Assembly (NCBI RefSeq): GCF_036067295.1
Contig: NZ_CP107954.1
Span: forward strand, 3,968,001-4,032,000
DNA from: Kribbella sp. NBC_00382
GTDB lineage: Bacteria; Actinomycetota; Actinomycetes; Propionibacteriales; Kribbellaceae
DNA length: 64,000 bases
Direction of reading: 5' to 3'
The position numbers were made by a program, and so were the translations under genes. Positions 1-8,829 of the stretch are shown in pieces; positions within the stretch are counted from its first letter, which is position 1, and each line of letters opens with the position of its first letter. The notes under the pieces are model-generated. The model did no database searches. It was not told the DNA's origin and saw nothing but the letters and a program-made list of their open reading frames with translations.

Positions 1-730
1 GGCGGGCGATAGTTGAGTCGGCGAGCCGTTGCGGCCTGGTGTAGAAGCCCGTGCCCAGTAGGCCTGCCCGGCGGAAGACATGCTCGCTGACGTAGTCGTA
101 GTAGGACTGCCCCGATGCCTTGGCGACGATCTCGCCGAGCAGGTGATAGCCGGAGTTGCTGTAGTTCCAGCTGGTGCCCGGTGCGGCGAGGAGGGCGGAT
201 TGCCGGATGAAGTCGGTGATGCCGTCCATGACAGCGGTCCTGCTGGTCCAGGTGGCGGCCTTGTCCCAGAACCCCGGCGTCTGCTGGTAGTCGCCAAGCC
301 CTGAGGTGTGGGTGAGCAGGTGGTGGATGCTGACCTTGCCGGCGATCGCGGCGGGGAATCCGGTCAGGTACTCGCCGACGGTCGCCCCGTAAGCCAGCTT
401 GCGCTGCTGGGCCAACTGGGCGATGGCGGTCGCGGTGAACAGCTTGGTCACCGAGGCGAGCGCGAACCGGGTCCCCGGACCGTTCGGCACGGCGCGCTGC
501 TTGTCTGTCATGCCGTACGACCGGGCCAGGACCGGGTGGCCGCGACGGGTCAGCAACAGGCTGCCCGAGAAGGCGCCCGCCGCTGCCTGAGCAGCAACGA
601 ACCGGTCGAAGGCGCCCCCGGGCAACAGATCGTCGGGCACCCGGCTGCCGGCAGACGACGGCAGTCCGGTGGTGAGCACTGCGGCCGTCCCACCGAGCAG
701 GGTCAGCATTGATCGTCGAGTAGTTGTCAT
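1..730 (-). CDS. Serine hydrolase of the beta-lactamase / penicillin-binding-protein-like family, 3' part outside window
   Basis: The reading frame is open from the ATG at 730 down to base 1 (243 codons), so the C-terminus lies outside the window. The N-terminus (MTTTRRSMLTLLGG) is a basic stretch plus hydrophobic segment, a probable secretion signal of twin-arginine-like style. The class C fold markers are present: SVTK at about residues 93-96 (acylated serine and lysine) and YSN at about 190-192. The third motif (KTG-like box) would fall beyond the edge. The family hydrolyses beta-lactams, esters or D-amino peptides; the substrate cannot be told from sequence. It is divergent from the response regulator at 818, leaving 87 bp for both promoters. 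Confidence is high for the family and low for the substrate. Confidence 0.88.
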   Translation of the reverse strand, partial: MTTTRRSMLTLLGGTAAVLTTGLPSSAGSRVPDDLLPGGAFDRFVAAQAAAGAFSGSLLLTRRGHPVLARSYGMTDKQRAVPNGPGTRFALASVTKLFTATAIAQLAQQRKLAYGATVGEYLTGFPAAIAGKVSIHHLLTHTSGLGDYQQTPGFWDKAATWTSRTAVMDGITDFIRQSALLAAPGTSWNYSNSGYHLLGEIVAKASGQSYYDYVSEHVFRRAGLLGTGFYTRPQRLADSTIAR

Positions 731-805
731 GGTCAACATTTCTAGCGATCTCGGCGGATCTGCGGCCGATCGCTCGACCATCGGAAATCCATAGGTCTGA
801 GCGGC

Positions 806-811
806 GATACT
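806..811 (+). promoter_or_regulatory. Probable -10 box of a leaderless promoter for the response regulator
   Basis: GATACT is followed by exactly 6 nt and then the ATG at 818, the spacing expected when transcription begins at the start codon. No ribosome binding site precedes this ATG. No convincing -35 was identified. Confidence 0.4.
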
Positions 812-817
812 GGGCCG

Positions 818-1474
818 ATGCGGGTACTGCTGGTCGAGGACGAGGAGCCGCTGGCCGGGTACATCGCGGTCGGTCTGCGCAAGCACGGCTTCGCCGTCGA
901 CATCGCGTACGACGGCCGGACGGCGCTGGACAAGTGCGAGCTCACGCCGTACGACGTGGTCGTCCTGGACCGCGATCTGCCCGTTCTGCACGGGGACGCC
1001 GTGTGCCGTCGGCTGGCGCAGGACGGCGTCAGCCGGGTGCTGATGCTGACCGCGTCCGGCGCGGTGGAGGACCGCGTCGAGGGGCTGACGTTGGGTGCCG
1101 ATGACTACCTGGGCAAGCCGTTCGCATTCTCCGAACTGGTGGCTCGCGTGCAGGCGCTGGCCCGGCGGAGCGCACCGGCCCGTCCGCCGGTACTACGGCA
1201 CGCCGGCCTAGTGCTCGATCCGGCCCGGCGGACGGCCGAGCGCGACGGGCGGCTGCTGCAGCTCACGCCCAAGGAGTTCGGCGTCCTGGAGCAGTTGCTC
1301 GCGGCCGCTGGCGATGTGGTCAGCGCCGAGACGCTGCTGGACAAGGTGTGGGACGAGCACGCCGACCCGTTCACCAATGCGGTCAGGATCACGGTCGGCA
1401 CGCTGCGCCGCAAGCTCGGAGACCCGCCGCTGCTCGAAACCGTCACCGGTGCCGGCTATCGGGTCGGCCGATGA
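818..1474 (+). CDS. OmpR/PhoB-type response regulator
   Basis: 218 residues, the usual size for the family. The receiver domain (1-115) has the acidic pocket (E7, D8), the phospho-acceptor D51 in VVVLDRDLP, a threonine in LMLTAS and the conserved lysine in GKPF. The C-terminal winged helix (about 125-218) has the typical TPKEFGVLEQL opening and the RVTVGTLRRKLG-like recognition helix (here RITVGTLRRKLG). It is the DNA-binding output of the kinase encoded next, whose ATG lies within its stop (ATGA overlap), so the two are translationally coupled. The target genes and the stimulus are unknown; the divergent serine hydrolase is a possible target. Confidence 0.95.
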   Translation: MRVLLVEDEEPLAGYIAVGLRKHGFAVDIAYDGRTALDKCELTPYDVVVLDRDLPVLHGDAVCRRLAQDGVSRVLMLTASGAVEDRVEGLTLGADDYLGKPFAFSELVARVQALARRSAPARPPVLRHAGLVLDPARRTAERDGRLLQLTPKEFGVLEQLLAAAGDVVSAETLLDKVWDEHADPFTNAVRITVGTLRRKLGDPPLLETVTGAGYRVGR

Positions 1475-2649
1475 TCCACGGGCGACTCCAGCTGACAGCC
1501 CGTGCCCGGCTCGCGTTGCTGTCCACCGTTCTCGTTCTGGGCTCCGGGATCACGCTGACCGCGCTGACCTACGTGCTGATGCGCCGTAATCACCAGGTGG
1601 TGCAGGTCTTCCACACGACCGGTGGCGGCGGCCCACTTCCGCCCATCGAGGACATCAGCCGCCAGGTGCGGTCAGCGGCGCTGTCGGACCTGTTGGCGCA
1701 GGCCGCGGTCGCCCTTGTGGTGGTGACCGTGTTGGCCGCCGTACTGGGGTGGTTGGTGTCCGGGCGGCTGCTGCGGCCGATTCGCGAGATCTCGGCGACG
1801 GCGCAGCGGTCGTCGGCCGAGAACCTGTCCGAACGCGTGCCGGTCGCCACTCCCAAGGACGAGGTCACCGCGCTGGCCGGCACCGTCAACACCATGCTCG
1901 ATCGCATCCAGCGCGGAGTCGCCGAGCGGGACCGGGTGCTCTACAGTCAGCGGCTGTTCACCGCCAACGCGGCGCACGAGCTGCGGACTCCGCTGACCAC
2001 CATGCGTACCGCCGTCGACGTCACGCTCGACGGCGAGCCGACCCGGGCGGAGCTGGTCGCGATGGCCGGGGACATCCGCACGGCGATCGGCCGGAGCCAG
2101 CGCACCCTCGACGGCCTGCTGGCGCTCGCGCAAAGCCAGGCCGGCCCCGGCGACCAGCGGTTGCTCGATCTCGCCGCGATCGTGGCCGGAGTACTGGCCG
2201 AAACCGCGGTAGGACCGCTCACGGTCCGGACGGCTCTCGAGCCGGCTCCGGTCCGGGCCGACCCGGTCTTGGTCGAGCGGATGATCGCGAACCTGGTCGA
2301 CAACGCCGTACGGCACAACCGACCCGATGGCGACGTGACCGTGTCCACCGGGACCCACACGGGACGGTCCTTCCTCCGGATCGCGAACACCGGCCGACCC
2401 ATTCCGCCGGACGAGGCCGGTGGGCTGCTCGAACCCTTCGTCTGCGGCACCGGCACCCGGATGAGCGGCGACGGTGGCGCCGGTCTGGGCCTGTCGATCG
2501 TCCGCGCAGTCGTCACCGTCCACCATGGCGACCTGGTGATCTCGCCTCAGCCAACGGGCGGCCTAGAGATCACCATCCAGTTCCCTTTGGCCAGTCAGCT
2601 CACCGCAGGCGAGCGCTCGAAGAAGGACTCCAGCACGACGACCGTCTGA
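1471..2649 (+). CDS. Membrane sensor histidine kinase
   Basis: 392 residues from the ATG overlapping the regulator stop; an in-frame start further upstream would run through the regulator gene and was rejected. Order: TM1 (about 13-37), short extracytoplasmic loop (about 38-70), TM2 (about 73-95), HAMP, HisKA with the phosphorylated H169 in AAHELRTPLTT, and HATPase with N box (NLVDNAVRHN) and G box (GDGGAGLGLSIV). The small sensor loop suggests detection of an envelope signal or drug rather than a large ligand. It autophosphorylates and passes phosphate to D51 of the regulator. The last 55 bp overlap the convergent AsnC-type gene tail to tail. Confidence 0.94.
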   Translation: MIHGRLQLTARARLALLSTVLVLGSGITLTALTYVLMRRNHQVVQVFHTTGGGGPLPPIEDISRQVRSAALSDLLAQAAVALVVVTVLAAVLGWLVSGRLLRPIREISATAQRSSAENLSERVPVATPKDEVTALAGTVNTMLDRIQRGVAERDRVLYSQRLFTANAAHELRTPLTTMRTAVDVTLDGEPTRAELVAMAGDIRTAIGRSQRTLDGLLALAQSQAGPGDQRLLDLAAIVAGVLAETAVGPLTVRTALEPAPVRADPVLVERMIANLVDNAVRHNRPDGDVTVSTGTHTGRSFLRIANTGRPIPPDEAGGLLEPFVCGTGTRMSGDGGAGLGLSIVRAVVTVHHGDLVISPQPTGGLEITIQFPLASQLTAGERSKKDSSTTTV

Positions 2650-3044
2650 GTGCTGGTCACGCCGTCCACCTGGTGAAGCGCGCGCAGGGTCTGCTGGAGC
2701 GCCTCCGTGCTGCCGGTGCGCACCTTGACCAGGACCGAGGCGGGTCCGGCGATGATGTGCGCCTCCTCGACGGCGGGGATGGCCCGCAGCGCCTCCAGCG
2801 TCGGCTGGTCGCCCATCCAGGCATCCGTGTCGAGCAGGACATAGGCCAGTACGCCGTTGCCGAGCGCCGCCGGGTCTACCTCGATCGTCGTACGCCGGAT
2901 CACGCCGGCGGCTCGCAACTTGCGAACCCGCTCGTGGGCCGCCCCGGCCGACAAGCCGACGGCCTGCCCGAGGACGGCGTACGACTGCGTCGCGTCCTCC
3001 TGCAAGAGGGCGAGCAACTCCCGATCCATCTGGTCTATAGTCAT
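2595..3044 (-). CDS. Lrp/AsnC-family transcriptional regulator
   Basis: 149 residues from the ATG at 3044 (MTIDQMDRELL); a GTG two codons upstream is possible. The N-terminal HTH (about 1-60) has the classic layout DRELLALLQEDATQSYAVLG, then a recognition helix around AAHERVRKLRAAGVI. The C-terminal RAM/AsnC ligand domain (about 65-140) is complete. Such proteins are octameric effector-responsive regulators. It is divergent from the SMP-30-like gene with only 54 bp between starts, so it very likely controls that gene and itself, perhaps sensing a sugar acid, lactone product or amino acid. Confidence 0.92.
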   Translation of the reverse strand: MTIDQMDRELLALLQEDATQSYAVLGQAVGLSAGAAHERVRKLRAAGVIRRTTIEVDPAALGNGVLAYVLLDTDAWMGDQPTLEALRAIPAVEEAHIIAGPASVLVKVRTGSTEALQQTLRALHQVDGVTSTQTVVVLESFFERSPAVS

Positions 3045-3098
3045 GATCACCGAATCTCATCTGGTCAATGCGCTGATCGGAAAGATATCATCCATCCC

Positions 3099-4028
3099 AT
3101 GACGATCATGCTGACTGACACCCCGGCTCGATCGCGCGCCGAGCTGGTGACGCTGGACGAGCGCTTCGCGATGGTGGCGCGTGGCGATGAGTACGTGGAG
3201 CGCCTGTACGACGGGGGCCGCTGGCTGGAGGGCCCCGTCTACATCCCGGCCTGGCGCAGTCTGGTCTTCAGCGACATCCCGAACGACCGGATGCTGCGCT
3301 GGGACGAGCTGTCCGGTGCGGTCTCTGTCTTCCGTCAGCCGGCCGGCTACACGAACGGCAACACGCTCGACGGCCAAGGGCGGCTGGTCAGCTGCGAGCA
3401 GGGCAACCGCCGGGTCACCCGGACCGAGGCGGACGGCTCGCTGACGGCTCTCGCCTCGCAGCTCGACGGTCTGCGGCTGAACAGCCCGAACGACGTGGTG
3501 GTCCGGCGGGACGGCTCGATCTGGTTCACCGACCCGCCGTACGGGATCACCTCGAACTACGAGGGCCATGCCGCCGAGCAGGAGCTCCCCACCTGCAACG
3601 TCTATCGGATCAGCCCGGCCGGCGAGCTGACCGTCGTCGCGGACGATTTCACCCGGCCGAATGGGTTGGCCTTCTCGCTCGACGAGACCCAGCTGTACGT
3701 CGTGGACACCCCCGCCAAGCACATCCGGCGGTTCGAGGTGAAGGACGACCGGCTGGTCGGGGGAGAGGTCTTCGTACCGTGCGAAGCCGGCATGTTCGAC
3801 GGCATCCGGCTCGACGCCACCGGCCGCATCTGGGCCGCCACCCACGAAGGCGTGCACTGCTTCGACCCGGACGGCACCTTGCTCGGCAAGCTGCTCTTTC
3901 CCGACATCGTCTCCAACCTCTGCTTCGGCGGCCCCAAGCGCAATCGGCTGTTCGTCACCGCGACTACCTCGGTCTACTCCTGGCTACTCACGACGGACGG
4001 AGCACCGCAGCCGTACCATCGCGGGTGA
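3099..4028 (+). CDS. SMP-30/gluconolactonase/LRE family hydrolase (copy 1)
   Basis: 309 residues, normal for the six-bladed beta-propeller SMP-30 family. The metal-binding positions known from regucalcin are represented: Glu44 in RWLEGPVY, Asn128/Asn131 in RLNSPNDVVV, Asn188 in RPNGLAFS and Asp234 in FDGIRLD. The family hydrolyses sugar lactones (gluconolactone and relatives) with a divalent metal. No signal peptide is seen, so it is probably cytoplasmic. The ATG follows TATCAT by 7 nt, suggesting a leaderless start. It is divergent from the AsnC-type gene and 28 bp upstream of a close paralogue. Confidence 0.92.
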   Translation: MTIMLTDTPARSRAELVTLDERFAMVARGDEYVERLYDGGRWLEGPVYIPAWRSLVFSDIPNDRMLRWDELSGAVSVFRQPAGYTNGNTLDGQGRLVSCEQGNRRVTRTEADGSLTALASQLDGLRLNSPNDVVVRRDGSIWFTDPPYGITSNYEGHAAEQELPTCNVYRISPAGELTVVADDFTRPNGLAFSLDETQLYVVDTPAKHIRRFEVKDDRLVGGEVFVPCEAGMFDGIRLDATGRIWAATHEGVHCFDPDGTLLGKLLFPDIVSNLCFGGPKRNRLFVTATTSVYSWLLTTDGAPQPYHRG

Positions 4029-4056
4029 CAACGTAAGTCGTCCCCGAGGAGCTGTA

Positions 4057-4983
4057 ATGCCCCTGCTCGAGCCGTTGGCCGGTACCGTCCCCGCTGAGTG
4101 GGTGAAGCTGGATGATCGCTTCGCCGGGATCCGGGGAGACTCGCATCTCGAGCGCCTGTGGACCGGTGGGCGCTGGCTGGAAGGGCCGGTCTACTCGGCG
4201 GCGGGCAAGTACGTGCTGTGGAGCGATATCCCGAGTGACCGGATTCTGCGGTGGGACGAGACGTCGTACCAGGTGTCGGTGTTCCGTGAGCCGGCCGGGA
4301 ACAGCAACGGACACACGCTCGACGAGCAGGGTCGGCTGGTCAGCTGCGAGCACGGCAACCGGCGCGTGACGCGCACCGAGCACGACGGCTCGGTCCGGGT
4401 GCTTGCCGACGGCTACAACGGTGGTCGGCTGAACAGCCCCAATGACGTCGTGGTGAGCCCGGACGGCGCGGTCTGGTTCACCGATCCGGCGTACGGGATC
4501 GACAGTGACTACGAAGGCCACAAGGGCTCGATCGAAGTTGGTGGATGTCATGTCTACCGCCTCAGCCCTGATGGCACGCTGACCGTCGTCGCTGACGACT
4601 TCAACCGCCCGAACGGCCTGGCCTTCTCGAACGACGGCAGCCTGCTCTACGTCACCGACACCGAGGAAGCGACCATCCGCGTCTTCACGGTCGAGGGCGA
4701 CAAACTGCGCGGTGGCGAGCTGTTCGCCGAGTGCGGCAACGGCGCCTTCGACGGCATCCGCCTGGACAGCGAAGGCCGCGTCTGGGGCGCCGCCGCCGAC
4801 GGCGTCCACGTCTACCACCCGGACGCCACGCTGCTCGGCAAGCTGCTCGTCCCCGAGACCGTCTCCAACCTCTGCTTCGGCGGCCCCAAACGCAACCGCC
4901 TCTTCCTCACCGCCACCACCTCGCTCTACTCCCTCTTCACCACAGTGAACGGCGGCCGCCAGCCGTACGACCCGAGTGTCTGA
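4057..4983 (+). CDS. SMP-30/gluconolactonase/LRE family hydrolase (copy 2)
   Basis: 308 residues, collinear with and very similar to the preceding gene, sharing blocks such as RWLEGPVY, RLNSPNDVVV, NGLAFS, FDGIRLD and VSNLCFGGPKRNRLF. The same metal ligands are kept, so both copies should be active. This is a tandem duplication; the differences lie in the N-terminus and surface loops, which suggests two related lactone substrates. The start at 4057 follows GAGGAGCTGTA (GAGGAG, 7-8 nt spacing). The gene probably belongs to the same transcript as copy 1 and overlaps the next gene by 8 bp. Confidence 0.92.
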   Translation: MPLLEPLAGTVPAEWVKLDDRFAGIRGDSHLERLWTGGRWLEGPVYSAAGKYVLWSDIPSDRILRWDETSYQVSVFREPAGNSNGHTLDEQGRLVSCEHGNRRVTRTEHDGSVRVLADGYNGGRLNSPNDVVVSPDGAVWFTDPAYGIDSDYEGHKGSIEVGGCHVYRLSPDGTLTVVADDFNRPNGLAFSNDGSLLYVTDTEEATIRVFTVEGDKLRGGELFAECGNGAFDGIRLDSEGRVWGAAADGVHVYHPDATLLGKLLVPETVSNLCFGGPKRNRLFLTATTSLYSLFTTVNGGRQPYDPSV

Positions 4984-7330
4984 CTTCGGCGGCGTACTAC
5001 GAGCCTTCCGCAAGGCGGCCGGGTTGTCGCAGGAACGCCTCGCCGCGGTCTCCGGCGTCAGCGTCGAGGCCGTCAAGACCCTGGAGACCGGCCGCCGTCG
5101 CCGTCCACGGTCGGCCACGGTCATGCTCCTGGCTGACGGTCTTGAACTGACCGAGCCTCAGCGGGCCGAGTTGGCCGCGGCCGGGACGCAGACGAGACCG
5201 CGCGTCACGGACCTGCACCAACTGCCCGACGATCTGCAGGACTTCTCCGGACGCGAGCAACAGGTCGCAGAGCTCGAGGAAGTGTTCGCCACCCAGGACC
5301 TGCGGCCGGGTGTCGTGCTGACGTCCGCGATCGCCGGGATGGGCGGCATCGGCAAGACCGCTTTGGCAGTACACGTCGCTCATCGGTTGGCGGATCGGTA
5401 CCCGGACGGCCAGCTGTACCTGAACCTCCGGGGGTTCGGGCCGGGGCTGCCGATGACCGTCGAAGAGGCTCTCGGCCGGCTGATGGAGAGTCTCGGCGTA
5501 CCGGCGCCGGATGATCCGCACGATGTCGACGAGGCCGCCTCCCGCTACCGGTCGGCAGTGGCCGGCCTGCGCGTCCTGGTCCTTCTCGACAACGCGGCAA
5601 GCGCGGCGCAGGTGGCGCCATTGTTGCCGGGGGCATCGACCTGCGCAGTGCTGATCACCAGCCGCCGGACCTTGGCCGCGCTCCCCGGAGTCGCCCGGGT
5701 GGGATTGGACGTACTACCGGATCGGGACGCAGTGCAGATGCTTTCGATGGTCGTCGGTGGCGACCGCATCGCCGCGGATCCGGCCAACGCACTGTCGATC
5801 GTCCGCCTCTGCGGAGGCCTCCCACTCGCCTTGCGGATCGCCGCCGCCCGCCTCGCGGACGAACCGTCCTGGACCGTCGCCGACCTGGCCCAGCGCCTTG
5901 AGAGCAGCCGCGGCCACCTCGACGAGTTCTCAAGCGCGGATCTCGACCTCCGGGCGAGCATCGAGGCGGCACTGGCCGCGGCGACCGACCGCGACGCCGA
6001 CGCCGTGACCGCTTTCAAGTTGCTCGGTCTCCACGAGGGCGACGAACTCGATATCCGGGTCGCGGCCGCCCTGCTCGACCTGCCGCTCGTCGAGGCGGAG
6101 GACCGGCTGGAACGCCTGGTCGATCTGCACCTGCTGGACTCCGTGGTGCCCGGGCGGTACCGGATGCACGACCTGATCAGAAGCTTCGTCCAGGAGACCA
6201 CCGCCGCGTTGACCGACGAGCCGGCCCGCGAGGCCGCCCGGCTGCGGGTCCTCCGCCGGTACCTCGCAATGGCCTGGCGAAGTCGCACGCTCACCTTCAC
6301 CGAGCCGCTGACCGAGGACTGGAGCAAAGGCGGCTGGACCGCGGACGCGGAGTCGCTCACGCTCGAGGAGCTCTTCGGGTGGCTTGACGAGGAGATCGAG
6401 GAGATCATCGCCGCGCTCCATCGGGCCTCGGACGCGACGCCCGCCGAACGGGAGCTGGTGGCCCGGATCGTGATCGGCCTGCTGCCCTACCTCCATGCTC
6501 GCCGCCGGTACTCCGACGGGGTGGCCCTGGGAACGATCGCTGCGGACCGGTCCGCGGGTGACCCTTTCGCTGCGGCCATCGTTCCGTACGAGCTCGCCCA
6601 GCAGTGCGGCGCCGCAGGCCGCTACCAGGCCGCCGTCGAGCACATGACGACCTCGCTCGCGGCCCTGAAGAACCTCCCCTACGAGGACAAGTACTTCGAG
6701 GGCCAGGTCTTCCTCGGCGAGTACCTGGCCGAGCTCGGCCGCTACGACGAGGCGAGCGCCGTGGCCGCCGCGGGCACGGAGGGGGCGATCCGCCATGGCA
6801 TCGAGATCATTGAGGCGGACGGACGGCTGATCCTCGGGATCGTCGCCGGCAGGCAGGCGCGGACCGAGGTGCAGGACGACGAGTTCCGGCGGGCCGTCGA
6901 ACTGGTACGCCGGTTCGGCAACGCCAACGCCCAACGCTGGATCCTGAGCGCCGTCGGCTCGTCGTACCGGGAGAGCGGCCGGTTCGACGACGCGCTGGCC
7001 TATCTCGACGAAGCCCGCAGACGCGCGATCGCGGCCGGCGACGAGTTCGCCGCGGCCGAGGCGGACGAGGATCTCGGCCGGACCGAGTTCGCGCGTGGCC
7101 ACCTCGAGGTCGCAGAGAGGCACCTGACCGCAGCCCTCGACGTCCTGCGCGGAACCTGGCAGTCCGAGGCCCGGGTCCGCGAGCATCTCGGGCGGGTGAT
7201 GCAAGCGGCCGGCCGCCCGGACGAGGCCAGCCAGCAGTGGGGCTCCGCGCTCGAACTGCTCGTCCGGCACGGAGCGCCACAGGCCGATGACCTTCGTCTT
7301 CTGCTGGCGGAGGTCAGAAGTTCTTCTTGA
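4976..7330 (+). CDS. HTH-NTPase-TPR regulator of the STAND / AfsR-like type
   Basis: 784 residues starting with GTG inside the previous gene (8-bp overlap). An XRE-type HTH covers about 1-60 (FRKAAGLSQERLA, VEAVKTLETG). An NB-ARC-like NTPase follows from about residue 90: SGREQQ entry motif, P-loop GMGGIGKT at 121-128 and a Walker B around LRVLVLLDNA (about 197-206). The C-terminal half (about 430-784) is helical and repetitive (TPR-like). STAND proteins are ATP-driven switches; those with HTH domains regulate transcription in actinomycetes. Coupling to the SMP-30 genes may be physical only. The 3' end overlaps the convergent transporter gene by 17 bp. Confidence 0.88.
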   Translation: MSDFGGVLRAFRKAAGLSQERLAAVSGVSVEAVKTLETGRRRRPRSATVMLLADGLELTEPQRAELAAAGTQTRPRVTDLHQLPDDLQDFSGREQQVAELEEVFATQDLRPGVVLTSAIAGMGGIGKTALAVHVAHRLADRYPDGQLYLNLRGFGPGLPMTVEEALGRLMESLGVPAPDDPHDVDEAASRYRSAVAGLRVLVLLDNAASAAQVAPLLPGASTCAVLITSRRTLAALPGVARVGLDVLPDRDAVQMLSMVVGGDRIAADPANALSIVRLCGGLPLALRIAAARLADEPSWTVADLAQRLESSRGHLDEFSSADLDLRASIEAALAAATDRDADAVTAFKLLGLHEGDELDIRVAAALLDLPLVEAEDRLERLVDLHLLDSVVPGRYRMHDLIRSFVQETTAALTDEPAREAARLRVLRRYLAMAWRSRTLTFTEPLTEDWSKGGWTADAESLTLEELFGWLDEEIEEIIAALHRASDATPAERELVARIVIGLLPYLHARRRYSDGVALGTIAADRSAGDPFAAAIVPYELAQQCGAAGRYQAAVEHMTTSLAALKNLPYEDKYFEGQVFLGEYLAELGRYDEASAVAAAGTEGAIRHGIEIIEADGRLILGIVAGRQARTEVQDDEFRRAVELVRRFGNANAQRWILSAVGSSYRESGRFDDALAYLDEARRRAIAAGDEFAAAEADEDLGRTEFARGHLEVAERHLTAALDVLRGTWQSEARVREHLGRVMQAAGRPDEASQQWGSALELLVRHGAPQADDLRLLLAEVRSSS

Positions 7331-8753
7331 GTTGGTCGATGATCGTGAAGACAGCCAGGAAGCCGAAGGCCAGGAAGGAGAAGGCCAGTACTGCGGTGCG
7401 CAACCGGCTGATCCGGATGGCCCGGGGCAGCGCGCGGGAGTTCATCCACCAGAGCAGGCCGGAGTAGACGAACATCATCGTGCCGGCGGTGCAGGCCGAG
7501 ATGACCAGCAGGACGAGCGGCTGGTCGAGGCCGGCCAGCAGGACGATGATGCCGAAGGCAACCAATCCCCAGACCAGCCAGAAGTACAGCTTGGACTCGG
7601 TGATGGGGGACGTCCGGAGGTACCGGGCCTTGATCATGTCCGAGGCGAGCCGGGAGGTGTAGTCGACGATGCCGGCCGCGGCGGCGAACAGGGAGAACGC
7701 GCCGATCGCCCAGAACAGGTAGCCGAACCAGCCGCCGACCAGGGACTGCAGGGTGACGCCCTCGATCTTCAGGAAGCTGATCTTGTTCTGCACCGCCGGG
7801 TTCCCGAACAAGGTGGCGTGCGCGAGCATCGAGGTGAAGACGATCGTCAGCACGGTGATCAGCACGAACGTCAGCGCCTGCTCGAGGTTGGTGAACTTCC
7901 ACCAGCGGCGCCAGCGGGCCAGGTTCTCGGCGTCCGGCGGGAAGGTGTAGCCGTTGGCGTTCGGATCGGCCTCCTTCTCGCCCGTGACCGGTGAGGTCAG
8001 CCGCGGGACGTGGACGCCCATCCCGAAGCCTTTGTCCCTGATCCAGTTGCTCTGGCACAGGTTCTGCCCGCCACCGGCTCCGGCGTACGCGATCGCGCCC
8101 ATCATCAACGCGAAGCCCAGCGTGTTGACCGGGAACTCCGGGTGGGTCACCGCGTCGCCGAGCGCGTTGTAGGTCTTGGCCCGGATCGCGAAGATCAGGG
8201 CCAGTATTACGAGCAGCGCGACGGCCGCCAGCTTGACGAAGATCAGCCGCTCGAGCATCACGTAGACGACCGGCGCCAGTGTGAGGATCAGGCCGATCAC
8301 GACCAGGATGCCGATCGCGATCCAGCGTGGATCGCCGGCGCCGAACAGATAGGTGAGCATCGACGCGGAGCTGGTCGCCCAGCCCGGCCAGAGGTTCGCG
8401 AAGTACGTCATCAGGGCGAAGAACAGGCCCCAGTGCTTGCCGTACCGGTTGAAGCCGGTCAACGCTGTCTCACCAGTTGCCAGCGTGTACCGCTCGATCT
8501 CCATGTTCAGGAACCACTGGATCGCGACGCCGACGACGGCGCCCCAGAGGAACACCAGCCCGACCTGCGACGAGATGTAGGGCCAGAGGATGAACTCACC
8601 GGAGGCGAGCCCGACTCCGGCCCCGACCATCCCGGGCCCGACGATCCGCCAGGTCTGGTTCGGCGGCTCGGGCAGGTCACGGACCTGCGGCGCGGGCAGG
8701 TTCTTGGTCGGCAGGTTGAATCTGTTGTGGTCTACGGACTTGGTGTCTGCCAT
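7314..8753 (-). CDS. Nramp-like multi-spanning transporter lacking the canonical metal-binding motif
   Basis: 479 residues from ATG 8753, chosen because AGGAG lies 4 nt upstream; a GTG at 8765 is an alternative. About eleven or twelve hydrophobic segments follow a short cytoplasmic N-terminus. The layout resembles Nramp (SLC11) transporters: the first helix begins GPGMVGAGVGLASGEF where canonical Nramp has the DPGN metal site. The helix that should hold the MPH motif instead reads AGAGGGQNLCQSNW. So the two signature metal-binding elements are not conserved and the transported substrate is uncertain. It is convergent with the STAND gene and monocistronic or leads only to its own terminator. 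Confidence 0.75.
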   Translation of the reverse strand: MADTKSVDHNRFNLPTKNLPAPQVRDLPEPPNQTWRIVGPGMVGAGVGLASGEFILWPYISSQVGLVFLWGAVVGVAIQWFLNMEIERYTLATGETALTGFNRYGKHWGLFFALMTYFANLWPGWATSSASMLTYLFGAGDPRWIAIGILVVIGLILTLAPVVYVMLERLIFVKLAAVALLVILALIFAIRAKTYNALGDAVTHPEFPVNTLGFALMMGAIAYAGAGGGQNLCQSNWIRDKGFGMGVHVPRLTSPVTGEKEADPNANGYTFPPDAENLARWRRWWKFTNLEQALTFVLITVLTIVFTSMLAHATLFGNPAVQNKISFLKIEGVTLQSLVGGWFGYLFWAIGAFSLFAAAAGIVDYTSRLASDMIKARYLRTSPITESKLYFWLVWGLVAFGIIVLLAGLDQPLVLLVISACTAGTMMFVYSGLLWWMNSRALPRAIRISRLRTAVLAFSFLAFGFLAVFTIIDQLKKNF

Positions 8754-8829
8754 CGGGCTCCTCACCTTCCTCGACCCCCCAGACTCGCGACCCTAACCAA
8801 GTCCCGCGCCATAGGCGACCCGACACCGC

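Noticed and set aside
1749..3098. Long forward open frame running into the first lactonase gene
   Set aside because: The translation over the kinase region is Arg/Gly-rich noise; the lactonase family begins at the ATG at 3099.
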